64,000 bases of DNA, from assembly GCF_018687635.1 (NCBI RefSeq), contig NZ_CP061300.1, positions 1,695,424-1,759,423 on the forward strand, given 5' to 3'. A program made the translations under genes and the position numbers. This DNA is from Polynucleobacter sp. MWH-Braz-FAM2G. Its GTDB lineage: Bacteria > Pseudomonadota > Gammaproteobacteria > Burkholderiales > Burkholderiaceae. The notes below the pieces were generated by a model. The model did not search any database and had not been told where the DNA came from. It saw only the letters and a program-made list of their open reading frames with translations. Positions 8,261-17,320 of the stretch are shown here, in pieces. Positions within the stretch are counted from its first letter, which is position 1. The number at the start of each line of letters is the position of its first letter.

Positions 8261-9703
8261 TTAATGAGCTGCTACAGACGCTTGTGGAATCGTAGCGTCA
8301 ATGAATTTTTTACCAACCACAGTCTTGTAAACGTTGTAAGCCATTACAAACATGCCGCTTAAGTAGCACACGCCACCTAGCAAACGAATGACATAGAAGG
8401 GATAAGTTGCTTTAACAGACTCAACAAAGCTGTAAGTCAAAGTTCCATCTGGCTCGAATGCTCTCCACATCAAACCTTGCATCACCCCAGCAATCCACAT
8501 TGCAGCGATGTAAATCACCACACCAATAGTAGCGATCCAGAAATGCAACTCGATCAACTTAGTGCTGTACATATCCTTTTGGCCCACTAAACGTGGAATC
8601 AGGTAGTACAAAGAACCGATGGTAATCATGGCAACCCAACCTAAGGCGCCAGAATGAACGTGACCAATAGTCCAGTCTGTATAGTGAGACAAGCTATTCA
8701 CCGTCTTGATAGACATCATGGAGCCTTCGAAGGTAGACATACCGTAGAAAGACAATGCCACCACCAAGAATTTCAAGATAGGATCACGGCGCAACTTATA
8801 CCAAGCGCCAGATAAAGTCATGATGCCGTTAATCATGCCGCCCCATGATGGCGCCAACAGGATCAATGAGAACACCATACCTAATGATTGAGTCCAATCT
8901 GGTAACGCTGTGTGCTGCAAGTGATGTGGACCGGCCCACATATACGTAAAGTTCAAAGCCCAAAAGTGAACAATAGACAAACGATATGAATAAATTGGAC
9001 GTTCAGCTTGCTTTGGAATGAAGTAGTACATCATGCCCAAGAAACTGGTGGTCAAGAAAAAGCCTACAGCGTTATGACCATACCACCATTGAATCATTGC
9101 ATCTTGCGCACCAGCATAGGCTGAGTAAGACTTAAAGAGACTTGCCGGCATCTCGATGTTATTAACGATGTGCAATACAGCAATCGTCAAAATATAAGCA
9201 CCAAAGAACCAGTTTGAAACATAAATATGTTTCGTCTTACGTTTAATCACGGTACCAAAGAACACTACTGCATAAGCAACCCAAACAACGGTGATCAATA
9301 AGTCGATTGGCCACTCAAGCTCTGCGTACTCTTTAGAAGTGGTAATACCCAACGGCAAGGTAATAGCCGCGGAAACAATGACGGCCTGCCAACCCCAAAA
9401 AGTAAAAGCAGCTAACTTGTCACAGAATAGGCGCACCTGACATGTGCGCTGCACAATGTAATAAGAGGTTGCAAATAAGGCAGACCCACCAAAAGCAAAA
9501 ATCACCGCATTGGTGTGCAATGGACGCAAACGACCATAACTCAACCAAGGGATATTGAAAGTGATTTCAGGCCAAATGAGCTGCGCTGCGAGGATGACCC
9601 CCACAAGCATGCCAACAATTCCCCAAAGCACGGTAACAATGGCAAATTGACTGATAACCTTGTAATTGAAGGTATCTTGATTACTCCCCACGGTAAGTCC
9701 CAT
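8261..9703 (-). CDS. ccoN: cbb3-type cytochrome c oxidase subunit I, CcoN
   Basis: The 480-residue catalytic subunit of the high-affinity terminal oxidase, with twelve predicted transmembrane helices. H63 in RPLHTNAV is a low-spin haem b ligand; [11 protein letters not shown] and GPHHLQH carry the CuB histidines; [10 protein letters not shown] carries the ligands of high-spin b3 and haem b. The ATG at 9703 was preferred over one at 9736 because AAAGGAG lies at ideal distance and the resulting N-terminus matches the family. It heads the ccoNOQPGH operon and is preceded by a perfect FNR box, so low oxygen should induce it. Confidence 0.95.
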   Translation of the reverse strand: MGLTVGSNQDTFNYKVISQFAIVTVLWGIVGMLVGVILAAQLIWPEITFNIPWLSYGRLRPLHTNAVIFAFGGSALFATSYYIVQRTCQVRLFCDKLAAFTFWGWQAVIVSAAITLPLGITTSKEYAELEWPIDLLITVVWVAYAVVFFGTVIKRKTKHIYVSNWFFGAYILTIAVLHIVNNIEMPASLFKSYSAYAGAQDAMIQWWYGHNAVGFFLTTSFLGMMYYFIPKQAERPIYSYRLSIVHFWALNFTYMWAGPHHLQHTALPDWTQSLGMVFSLILLAPSWGGMINGIMTLSGAWYKLRRDPILKFLVVALSFYGMSTFEGSMMSIKTVNSLSHYTDWTIGHVHSGALGWVAMITIGSLYYLIPRLVGQKDMYSTKLIELHFWIATIGVVIYIAAMWIAGVMQGLMWRAFEPDGTLTYSFVESVKATYPFYVIRLLGGVCYLSGMFVMAYNVYKTVVGKKFIDATIPQASVAAH

Positions 9704-9756
9704 GGTTTCTCCTTTTTTGTGACCAAACAACGACATAATCCAAATAGACTGGATTA

Positions 9757-9762
9757 ATTATC
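9757..9762 (-). promoter_or_regulatory. Predicted -10 element of the ccoN promoter
   Basis: On the minus strand these bases read GATAAT. The hexamer centre lies 32 bp from the FNR box centre, which would place the box at about -41.5 relative to a start near 9750, the class II FNR activation geometry. Confidence 0.55.
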
Positions 9763-9784
9763 AAATTAAGGCTGTAAAGGGGGT

Positions 9785-9798
9785 TTGATCTATATCAA
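9785..9798 (-). promoter_or_regulatory. FNR box upstream of ccoN
   Basis: TTGATCTATATCAA is a perfect TTGAT-N4-ATCAA FNR site. It lies 82 bases before the chosen ccoN start codon, and the window encodes a cluster-bearing FNR 5 kb away. It should activate the oxidase operon when oxygen is scarce. Confidence 0.88.
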
Positions 9799-9869
9799 AA
9801 AGGGTGGGGCAAATTCAGGGCACTCACATAAGAAATACCCTAGTTTTATAAAACCTAATATTTATATAT

Positions 9870-10049
9870 CTATTTTTGAGAGTGTTCACTAACTTCATTG
9901 GATATAGGAGTATCATCATCCATCAATATTGCATGACCCGGACCGTCTAAATCATCGAATTGACCACTCTTGATAGACCAACGCAAAATCCAAACCAAAA
10001 GGCCAACCAAAACCAATGACAAAGGGACAAGGAGAAAAAGGCTTTCCAT
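9870..10049 (-). CDS. ccoS: cbb3-type oxidase assembly protein CcoS
   Basis: A 59-residue gene read directly from the sequence. It starts MESLFLLVPLSLVL, has a single transmembrane helix, then the signature WSIKSGQFDDLDGPGHAIL, which is diagnostic for CcoS/FixS. CcoS is needed for cofactor (haem and copper) insertion into the cbb3 oxidase. It begins nine bases after the ccoI stop and ends about 70 bases before the FNR box of ccoN. A different open frame at 9952-10134 is a shadow. Confidence 0.92.
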   Translation of the reverse strand: MESLFLLVPLSLVLVGLLVWILRWSIKSGQFDDLDGPGHAILMDDDTPISNEVSEHSQK

Positions 10050-10058
10050 CCCTATAGT

Positions 10059-12500
10059 CTAAGCTTTTCGCAATCGCCAAGCGTTTAAAGTCACTGCAAG
10101 TGAGGAAAGTGACATGCCGATGCCAGCGACCCATGGATTGACCCAGCCCATCATGGCGGCCGGAATGGCAAGCAAGTTATAGATTAACGCCCACATTAAA
10201 TTTTCTTTAATGATCGTCTGAGTCTTATCTGCCAACAATAAGGTTCTAGCTAAGGAATCCAAGGATGAAGCAGTGAGGATGGCATCTGCACCTGCAGCAG
10301 CTAACGGGGCACCTGCGCCAACCGCAATTGAGACATCTGCTCGTGCGAGTAAGGGAGCATCATTCACGCCATCACCAATAGCCCAAACAAAGCGACCTTC
10401 TTTTTGTAAGCGCTCAATGTAATTGTATTTATCTTCGGGCGTACAACCGCCTTGATAATGATCGATGCCGACATGATTGGCCCACCATGCAACAGTTTCG
10501 CGATCATCTCCAGAAACTAAATGCACCTTAATATTTCTTGCTTTAACTATTTTCAGAAATTTCTCAAGCCCTGCTCTTGGTGTATCCAAGAAAATAAAGC
10601 TAGCAATTAGACCTTGGTCGTCAGCCAAATGCACTTGACCGTATTGACCCAACTGAGCGCCCTTTTCCACACCTAACCACAATGCACTTCCTAGTCGATA
10701 AGAACCCGAACTTAATCCTCTACCTAATAAATTGATCACCGGTTCGCTCAATACGGGCAGCGATAACTTTTCAGCCTCTGCTGCACGCATCAACGATAGC
10801 GCTAAAGGATGTCTTTGACCAAATTCTAGTGCAGCAGCTAAAGCCAAAGCCTCTTCACGACGATAGCCCGAACGCAAATTAATGATCTCCTGCAATTCAG
10901 GTTGACCCATAGTTAATGTGCCAGTTTTATCTAACACTAAATCAGTAGCCTTAACCAAGCCCTCCATCACATGACCACGTACGATAAGTAAGCCCAGTTT
11001 CGTTACAGCACCTTGTGCAGCAGCCATAGCAGTAGGCACTGCTAGCGACAAAGCGCAAGGGCAACTTGCTACCAAAACAGACACCAACACAGTCCATGCC
11101 CGGCTAGGATCGAAATATAGCCAAATCGCAGATGAGGTAAGCGCGCCAAACAATAAGAATCCAACAAAATAAGCGGTCCATTTTTCAGCTAGACTCACCA
11201 TGACTGGTTTAGCACCCAATGCTTGATCTAGCAAAGTGGCAATACCTGCAATCCTAGTTGACTGCCCTACTGCTTCAATTTTCATGAACAATGGATTGAG
11301 AATATTGTGAGTTCCAGCATAGAGGCGGTCACCAATTTTTTTCTCTACCGGCTTGGCCTCCCCCGTCAACAAAGACTCATCGAGAGCGCTAGCATTTTCT
11401 ATTAGAACGCCATCAGCTGGCACTACTTCCCCAGGTGAAACTCGCAACACTTCACCGGGTTTGCAATTAACAACAGGAACAACTTCAACCTCTTGTGAGC
11501 TAGGGTAATTTATTGCACGTTCACAAGTTGCTGGTAATTGTTTTGCTAAAGCCTCGGCTCCACCTTGCGCGTCTTGTCTAGCGAGTAACTCTACATATCT
11601 TGCCGCTAATATGAAAGCCACAAACATCGTAATAGAGTCAAAATAACTATGGCCAGAACCTCTTATCAAATTAATGGTTCCAGCAATGAATGCCAGAGCA
11701 AGAGCTAAAGCAATTGGCACATCCATTCCAAGCATATGTGTTTTGCGAAAGGACAACACACTACGCCAAGCCGCTTGAAATATAGGCCCTGCTGAGTACA
11801 CCATTACAGGAACGGTTAAAGCCCAACTGCTCCAACCCATTAATACTTCGAATTCAGGTGTGATATCTGCACCGGTATATGTTGGCCATGCATACATCAT
11901 GACCTGCATCATGCCAAGCATGGCCACACCGAGCCTCATGAGTAACTTGCGTCGCTCAAGCTTTGCTTTATCTAAAGAGAGTGACGGCTCAAATGGCCAA
12001 GCCTCGTAACCAATTCTTTCAATTTCAAAAAGTAGTCTTGCTAAGCTAGTTTCTTCTGGAGAAAAATGCACAATCACTTTTTGGGTCACATAGTTGATTT
12101 GTACATCCTTTACACCCGCTAAACGACGTAAATGCTGTTCACATAACCAAACGCAGGCGGCGCAACGTATTTTCTCAAGACGAAGAGTGGTTTCAAGAAA
12201 CCCCTCTTCTCCATAAGGGCGAGTAAAACGACCGCGCAATGAAGGATCATCATAAGGTTTGAGTTTTTCTGGAATCTCGTTGCTTGCAAGATAGGCTGCT
12301 GGCTTTTCACCAGACTGCGATCGTCTCGCATAAAAAACTTCTAAGCCTTCACCATGAATAGTTTGCGCAATCGCCATGCACCCCGGACAACAAAATGCGC
12401 GCAATTGACCACCCAATTCCGCCTCGATCAAATCATTCGGGAGTATGGAACTTGAACAGTGGTAACAAATTAGCGAATTTGGTTTCGTCTGATTACTCAT
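10059..12500 (-). CDS. ccoI: Copper-exporting P1B-type ATPase CcoI (FixI)
   Basis: An 813-residue heavy-metal P-type ATPase. The N-terminus has a zinc-ribbon-like region (CYHCSSS and CCPGC) and an HMA domain with CAAC. Next come eight predicted helices with the metal-path motif SCPCALS, the phosphorylation loop DKTGTLT, the nucleotide-site HP pair in GQRHPLAL, and the hinge GDGVNDAPLL. The N-terminal zinc ribbon plus HMA layout and linkage to ccoS identify the CcoI/FixI branch, which exports Cu(I) to the periplasm for cbb3 assembly rather than for detoxification. Its start overlaps the stop of the upstream MFS gene (ATGA). Confidence 0.94.
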   Translation of the reverse strand: MSNQTKPNSLICYHCSSSILPNDLIEAELGGQLRAFCCPGCMAIAQTIHGEGLEVFYARRSQSGEKPAAYLASNEIPEKLKPYDDPSLRGRFTRPYGEEGFLETTLRLEKIRCAACVWLCEQHLRRLAGVKDVQINYVTQKVIVHFSPEETSLARLLFEIERIGYEAWPFEPSLSLDKAKLERRKLLMRLGVAMLGMMQVMMYAWPTYTGADITPEFEVLMGWSSWALTVPVMVYSAGPIFQAAWRSVLSFRKTHMLGMDVPIALALALAFIAGTINLIRGSGHSYFDSITMFVAFILAARYVELLARQDAQGGAEALAKQLPATCERAINYPSSQEVEVVPVVNCKPGEVLRVSPGEVVPADGVLIENASALDESLLTGEAKPVEKKIGDRLYAGTHNILNPLFMKIEAVGQSTRIAGIATLLDQALGAKPVMVSLAEKWTAYFVGFLLFGALTSSAIWLYFDPSRAWTVLVSVLVASCPCALSLAVPTAMAAAQGAVTKLGLLIVRGHVMEGLVKATDLVLDKTGTLTMGQPELQEIINLRSGYRREEALALAAALEFGQRHPLALSLMRAAEAEKLSLPVLSEPVINLLGRGLSSGSYRLGSALWLGVEKGAQLGQYGQVHLADDQGLIASFIFLDTPRAGLEKFLKIVKARNIKVHLVSGDDRETVAWWANHVGIDHYQGGCTPEDKYNYIERLQKEGRFVWAIGDGVNDAPLLARADVSIAVGAGAPLAAAGADAILTASSLDSLARTLLLADKTQTIIKENLMWALIYNLLAIPAAMMGWVNPWVAGIGMSLSSLAVTLNAWRLRKA

Positions 12501-13732
12501 ATGCGCGCAACACTACCCCATCCTTTTTGGCGCTCATATATTACAAAGATTACACCCCACATTACTACAGAGGCATAAGCCCAAATCCATGAGATTTGCG
12601 AGGCACGTGAACCGGTCATATCCAAGACGAAACCAAAAATAGCAGGCCCTAATAAGCCACCTGCAAAGCCCAGCAAGGAATGCAATCCCATGGCAGCGCC
12701 TTTAATATTTTCTTGCGCGCTAATCACTAATCCAGCCGTTAATGTTGCTGAATCTGCCATGATGAAAATTGCATGTCCGATCGCTAAAGCAACAATGAGC
12801 CACCATGAGTGCCCCGTGGAACTGGCTAAAGCAATCCCCATGACTGCACTAGTAAGCATAACGATACAAACCCACTTTTGACGACCTACTCGTAATGCAA
12901 TCTCGTTCCCCAAAATAGATGAAGGAACGCCAAAGAAATTAATGATGCCGGCTAAAGTAGTAGCAGTCAAAAAGAATGTCTCGCCAGAAGCAAGCGCACA
13001 AAAAGCAAAGAAAGCCACAATCCAACTTCTAGAAGCAAATAACTCCAAAGAGTGCGCGGTGTATCCAAAAATAAAACCTGAGGCATTTTTATCTTGCAAA
13101 ACCAATTTCCATTTATCTACAGGGAAGATATCGTGCAAGCGAATATTGATTGGACCCCTCCATTTCTCATGTTGTAAGGCAGGAATTAATAACAACACAA
13201 TCAGAAAGGCGCTGAAGGGGCCCAAAGCGATCACACCAAATACATAGTGCCAACCAAGAGCACTCAGAATCCATCCAGAACATAAATAAGAAAATCCCGT
13301 GCCAATGCCAAAGAACGCAGTGTAGAAAGCAATATGTCTCGTTAACTCTCCTGACTGAATACGGTCGGACAAGATTTTGAGGCCGGGCATATAAGTACCA
13401 GCAAGACCGGCACCATTGAGGGCCATAAAAAATAGAGCAGTCCCAAAGTTGTAAGCCAACAAGCTCATACCCAAAAGACCGCAAGTAGCCGTAAGACCGC
13501 CGACTAAATACACCTTGCGGGCGTCAACTCGATCTGTCAAAGCGGTGGCCAACGGTACTGCTAGCATGTAACCAAAGAAAAAGGCGCTAGCAATCAGGCC
13601 TGACTGCAAATTACTGAGATGCCATTCTTCTTGTAGCGTAGTTAATACCACGGCATAGCAAGCAAAACCCAATAGAGCACAGGTTTGTGCCATCAACATC
13701 AGAGGGGTATAGCCAGCCGAACGTAAGCGCAT
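12497..13732 (-). CDS. MFS transporter coupled to ccoI
   Basis: A 411-residue major facilitator with twelve predicted helices and the loop 2-3 motif ATALTDRVDARKV. The substrate is not recognisable. It overlaps ccoI by four bases and is the first gene of the MFS-ccoI-ccoS run, so co-translation with the copper ATPase is likely. In Rhodobacter capsulatus the MFS protein CcoA imports copper for cbb3 oxidase; this protein has Met/His pairs in late helices (GHAIFIM and MGLHSLLG), but I cannot align them to the CcoA copper motifs. Generic MFS is certain; copper import is only a hypothesis. Confidence 0.88.
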   Translation of the reverse strand: MRLRSAGYTPLMLMAQTCALLGFACYAVVLTTLQEEWHLSNLQSGLIASAFFFGYMLAVPLATALTDRVDARKVYLVGGLTATCGLLGMSLLAYNFGTALFFMALNGAGLAGTYMPGLKILSDRIQSGELTRHIAFYTAFFGIGTGFSYLCSGWILSALGWHYVFGVIALGPFSAFLIVLLLIPALQHEKWRGPINIRLHDIFPVDKWKLVLQDKNASGFIFGYTAHSLELFASRSWIVAFFAFCALASGETFFLTATTLAGIINFFGVPSSILGNEIALRVGRQKWVCIVMLTSAVMGIALASSTGHSWWLIVALAIGHAIFIMADSATLTAGLVISAQENIKGAAMGLHSLLGFAGGLLGPAIFGFVLDMTGSRASQISWIWAYASVVMWGVIFVIYERQKGWGSVARI

Positions 13733-13817
13733 AAATAGTCAGTAGAAACGTGGACTTATTCTACTCGCCTGGAGCCCTATAGACCCGCTACACTATAAGA
13801 AATACGATGGAGACATA

Positions 13818-14801
13818 ATGAAAACTAAATATTTTTCAGTACGGGTAACACAAATCTGCGCCCTCCTTATAGTGGGAATGAGTAGCGTACCAGCCTTTGC
13901 TGATGTATACCCCTCTAAACCGATTAAAGCGATTGTTCCATTCGCTCCAGGAAGCGCAACAGATCAAATTGGACGTGCTTTTGCAACAAAGATGTCAGAG
14001 TCCTTAGGTCAACCCGTAGTCATAGAGAATCGACCTGGAGCCAATGGATTAATCGGCGCTGACTTAGTTGCAAAATCCCCAGCAGATGGCTATACATTGC
14101 TATTCGGAACCAACAGCACAAATGCCGCTCTCAAGAGTCTAGTAAAAAATCTTCCATACAACCAAGATACCGCGTTTACGCCTATTGGTTACTTTGGATC
14201 AGTACCCTTGATTGTTGCGATTAATAACGATGTGCCTGCAAAATCACTGAATGGGTTTGTTACCCTTGCAAAAGCTGATCCCGGAAAAATGACTTTTGCA
14301 TATGCGAGCACATCGCAACGCGTTTCCTCAGAAATGCTTGCAAACTTTGCTGGCATCAAAATGACAGGCGTCTCCTATAAGAGCGGTCCAAATGCAATGA
14401 CCGATCTGATTGGCGGACAAGTGAATATGTTTACTGCCGACTTTGCAGTGACATTACCGCAGGTGCAAGCCGGTAAGATTCGCGGTCTTGCAGTGACTTC
14501 CCTCAAACGCTCACCAGCTATTCCAGAGTTACCTACTGTGAATGAGGCGCTTGGTATTAAGGGGTATGAATTAATTGCCTTCTTTGCTGCATTTGGGCCA
14601 GCGGGTATGCCAAAAGATGCTGTAATAAAGCTCAATAAAGCGATCAATGATGCAGCCAAATCAAAAGAGTTGGTTGATCGTTTTTCTGCCATGGGCTTTG
14701 AAACTCAGCCTGGCACCCCTGAAGCGCTTGGGCAAAAAATTAAACTAGAAACTGCTAAATGGGCAAAAGCCATTAAAGAAGCAGGGATGGAACCAGAGTA
14801 A
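13818..14801 (+). CDS. Tripartite tricarboxylate transporter binding protein (Bug/TctC family)
   Basis: A 327-residue periplasmic solute-binding protein. A signal peptide of about 28 residues ends at VPAFADVYPSKPI, followed by the Bug hallmarks IVPFAPGSATDQIGR and VIENRPGANGLIG, which bind the carboxylate ligand with two water molecules. Such proteins are greatly expanded in Burkholderiales and mostly lack a linked TctAB membrane pair, as here. The ATG at 13818 follows GATGGAGA. It is convergent with the AtuA-type genes, with a 14-bp perfect palindrome filling the gap. The ligand is unknown but is expected to be a carboxylate or related small acid. Confidence 0.92.
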   Translation: MKTKYFSVRVTQICALLIVGMSSVPAFADVYPSKPIKAIVPFAPGSATDQIGRAFATKMSESLGQPVVIENRPGANGLIGADLVAKSPADGYTLLFGTNSTNAALKSLVKNLPYNQDTAFTPIGYFGSVPLIVAINNDVPAKSLNGFVTLAKADPGKMTFAYASTSQRVSSEMLANFAGIKMTGVSYKSGPNAMTDLIGGQVNMFTADFAVTLPQVQAGKIRGLAVTSLKRSPAIPELPTVNEALGIKGYELIAFFAAFGPAGMPKDAVIKLNKAINDAAKSKELVDRFSAMGFETQPGTPEALGQKIKLETAKWAKAIKEAGMEPE

Positions 14802-14815
14802 AAGTCTGCAGACTT
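14802..14815. repeat. 14-bp perfect palindrome between convergent genes
   Basis: AAGTCTGCAGACTT fills nearly all of the gap between the Bug gene stop and the AtuA-C stop. It has no T-run and no loop, so it is not a standard terminator, but may form a hairpin in either transcript end. Confidence 0.6.
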
Positions 14816-14817
14816 AG

Positions 14818-15138
14818 TTAACCGATATTGATTTCCATTGCCAAGAGCCAATATGAAAGACTCTTGCCATGGGAATCAAGGTTGAGTGATAAATTCACCC
14901 CACCATCTAAGACATCATCAATAACAAAATTCAAGGCCATTAAGTTGGGCAGCTCATAACGAGTAACAGCACTTGGTTTCCGAAAACCAAAATGGATTTT
15001 TACTCTTTCTGCCGTTACCTCTCTTAACAAAAGAGGAAAATCTTCAGAGCGGTACGCGATCACACTGATATTTGATCGATTACCTTTATCACCGGTTCTA
15101 GCATGAGCAAATTGGTATAAAGGAGCAGCTTTATTCAT
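14818..15138 (-). CDS. AtuA C-terminal-domain-like protein
   Basis: A 106-residue protein matching the C-terminal domain of AtuA-type proteins: it opens with LYQFAHARTGDKGNRSNISVIAY and continues with the NFVIDDVLDGGVNLSLNLDSHGK segment. In Pseudomonas AtuA (acyclic terpene utilisation) this domain is fused to the DUF1446 domain; here it is a separate gene 9 bases downstream of the DUF1446 gene, so the two probably form one complex. No biochemical function is established. Expressed last in the 19.6-14.8 kb minus-strand operon. Confidence 0.8.
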   Translation of the reverse strand: MNKAAPLYQFAHARTGDKGNRSNISVIAYRSEDFPLLLREVTAERVKIHFGFRKPSAVTRYELPNLMALNFVIDDVLDGGVNLSLNLDSHGKSLSYWLLAMEINIG

Positions 15139-15147
15139 TGCAAATAC

Positions 15148-16506
15148 TTAGCCTTTAAAAAACTCATAAGACGTCTGTACAAGCTCCCGAGGGACAAAGC
15201 ACACCAATGTATTCAAACGAGGTTTTATATTTGTTCGCACACCACCGCCGCCAGCAGGTCCGCAGGTATAAAGAGCAGTCACCTCCCGACATACTTTATT
15301 CGCCTTACTTTTATCTTGATGTGCAGTAGCTACACGCATCCGAATATCAGCAAAACCATCTTGGGATCGATATTGAGGACCTTCACCCCTATCACTCGCA
15401 AAAATGCTGGAGGAGCCAATAAAATCTATTCGCAAATCTAAGTCACTGAGACGCTCTCGAATAATCTGCGCCGCTAATTGAGCGCGCTCATACGCATTAA
15501 ATCCTGCATAGGATATTTCCGCTTCAGCCAACCATCCGCCATCAATACATAAATTTGCTTTTAAGGTTTCTGGTCTCGGGTGACCTTTTACCCCAACAAT
15601 CTTTACTCTATCTCCACCCAAATCAGTAATCTGTGTTTGCGTAATATCTGCAATCACATCTGGGGTTAAGTATTTTGCTGGATCATGAAGTTCGTATAAG
15701 AGTTGCTCCGTTACCGTCATCCGATTCACAACCCCACCACTTCCAGTAGGCTTGGTAACAAACATTGCCCCTTGCGCATCAAATTCCACAATAGGAAAGC
15801 CCAATCCGGCCAAACTAGGAACATCTTTCATGCCCGGATCAGCAAAATATCCGCCTGTGACTTGAGCGCCACACTCTAGTAAATGGCCAGCCATAGTAGC
15901 GGCACCTAAAAAAGCCCAATCATCCCAATCCTTTTTAAAGTGCGCCATCAACGGTCCGACCGTTAATGCAGGATCTGCAACACGCCCTGTTACCACTACT
16001 TGAGCACCAGCATTTAGCGCGTTAGCAATTTCTTGCGCACCTAAATAAATATTTGCACTAACCAACTTACTTTGATTTAAGGTTTTTCTATCCTCGCTTG
16101 AGAGCAAGCCCTCTAATTGAGAGCGAAACTCTTGCGCAGAAATATCATCCCCACGAACAATAGCAATCCGAATATCAGGCAAACCTTTTTCTTTTGCCAT
16201 TGCAGAAATTAATCGAGCGGCACCCTCTGGATTGGCGGCACCAAAATTACCAACAATGGGTATTTGACCTTTTATGCAATCCACTAATATAGGCTCTAGC
16301 ATTTCTGCTAATAGAGGTTCATAGCCCTGCTCAGAATTCTGTTGCCTTTCTAACTGAGCAAGTGCTAACGTTCTTTCGGCAAGGCTTTCAAAAATCAAAC
16401 AGGCTGGATCGCCCATTTTTAATAACTCATCAACCAAAGGTTTGGCTACATCAGTCCGATCACCCGAAAATCCAGCAGCACAAGCGACACGATAGATATC
16501 AGTCAC
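15148..16506 (-). CDS. AtuA-like DUF1446 family protein
   Basis: A 452-residue cytosolic protein of the DUF1446/AtuA family. Family segments seen are the start IYRVACAAGFSGDRTDVAKPL, the GNFGAANPEGAARLI region, VVVTGRVADPALTVGP, and the glycine-rich GPAGGGGVRTNIKPRL near the end. AtuA is required for citronellol/geraniol catabolism in Pseudomonas but its reaction is unknown, and no other atu genes (carboxylase, dehydrogenases) are seen here, so terpene use should not be assumed. It lies between a 2OG-Fe oxygenase gene and the separate AtuA C-domain gene. Confidence 0.85.
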   Translation of the reverse strand: MTDIYRVACAAGFSGDRTDVAKPLVDELLKMGDPACLIFESLAERTLALAQLERQQNSEQGYEPLLAEMLEPILVDCIKGQIPIVGNFGAANPEGAARLISAMAKEKGLPDIRIAIVRGDDISAQEFRSQLEGLLSSEDRKTLNQSKLVSANIYLGAQEIANALNAGAQVVVTGRVADPALTVGPLMAHFKKDWDDWAFLGAATMAGHLLECGAQVTGGYFADPGMKDVPSLAGLGFPIVEFDAQGAMFVTKPTGSGGVVNRMTVTEQLLYELHDPAKYLTPDVIADITQTQITDLGGDRVKIVGVKGHPRPETLKANLCIDGGWLAEAEISYAGFNAYERAQLAAQIIRERLSDLDLRIDFIGSSSIFASDRGEGPQYRSQDGFADIRMRVATAHQDKSKANKVCREVTALYTCGPAGGGGVRTNIKPRLNTLVCFVPRELVQTSYEFFKG

Positions 16507-16517
16507 TATTGAGAGGC

Positions 16518-17273
16518 CTATTGTTGGCTACGATTAGGAGAATCTTGAAAGCCATTTGAGCGATAAGTTAGGACTAAGGTGTCGCGGTAACCATACTTCG
16601 TTAGTGGCTGTATTGGTGTAGATTCATGAATCATCCGTTGGTCATTCATCAACAATAATGACCAAGGCTGGGAGAGGGTAAAGCGTAACCCCGCAGATCC
16701 TGAGGCATCAAATATTCTAGTTTCTCCACCCTTGATATCTACGCGGTCTAACAAGAAGACTGCAACAAAATCAACACCATCACGATGAGCGCCTTCGGGT
16801 GTTGGTCGCCCAATCCCGTCAGTAGTATCAATCCGAAACTGATGCGCTTCAACAAACCAAGTATTGACTGTTTTTAAACCATTCAAAATATGAGCCAGGC
16901 CTAATAATACAGATTGCCATGCTGGATTATTTAATAGCTCGCTTTGGATAGGCTCAAACCAACGCTCAATTCCGCCATGTAGAGCGTTGTAATCTAGTGA
17001 TTGCCAATGCGCTCGATGCGGAACTAAATTCAGTTCATCGCCTTTGATTTGATAACTAGCATGACGGCGAAAACGATATCGACCGCCATCCTTTAAGTAA
17101 GGATCACGCGGTAAGTCATCCCAAAAGCTAGTCAATTTTTGCAGGCTAGACAAGGGGGTCTTACTAAATTCTGCAACGGTTTCAGCTGACACCACGGCAA
17201 AGCCATCATCGCGCAAAGCTTGATCAATCTGCTTAAAAGGGGTTAGTGGAGGCGCAAGGCCAGCAGGTGTCAT
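16518..17273 (-). CDS. 2-oxoglutarate/Fe(II)-dependent dioxygenase (2OG-Fe_Oxy_2 type)
   Basis: A 251-residue cytosolic oxygenase of the PF10014 type, the family that includes bacterial free-L-isoleucine hydroxylase. The iron facial triad is visible: HRDGVDF gives His and Asp, and the distal His is in MIHESTPIQ; an arginine in GYRDTLVLTYR is placed to bind 2-oxoglutarate. The middle region RFRRHASYQI is also characteristic. It sits 12 bases before the AtuA gene and 47 after a Bug binding-protein gene, suggesting hydroxylation of a small acid or amino acid taken up from outside. Substrate is inferred only. Confidence 0.82.
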   Translation of the reverse strand: MTPAGLAPPLTPFKQIDQALRDDGFAVVSAETVAEFSKTPLSSLQKLTSFWDDLPRDPYLKDGGRYRFRRHASYQIKGDELNLVPHRAHWQSLDYNALHGGIERWFEPIQSELLNNPAWQSVLLGLAHILNGLKTVNTWFVEAHQFRIDTTDGIGRPTPEGAHRDGVDFVAVFLLDRVDIKGGETRIFDASGSAGLRFTLSQPWSLLLMNDQRMIHESTPIQPLTKYGYRDTLVLTYRSNGFQDSPNRSQQ

Positions 17274-17320
17274 GAATGTATTTTAGGTCAACTAAAAAAT
17301 TGGCACTCAGTTAATCTTAA

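Noticed and set aside
9952..10134. 60-codon minus-strand frame between ccoI and ccoN
   Set aside because: Shadow of ccoS and the end of ccoI; the true ccoS frame has the family motif.
13167..13484. 105-codon minus-strand frame in another frame of the MFS gene
   Set aside because: Frame-shifted reading of membrane helices rich in Trp and Cys; not a gene.
14802..14815. Palindrome as a rho-independent terminator
   Set aside because: It has no loop and no T-run; reported only as a repeat.
15148..16506. Acyclic terpene degradation pathway from the AtuA match
   Set aside because: No geranyl-CoA carboxylase, dehydrogenase or other atu genes nearby; AtuA-like proteins are widespread.
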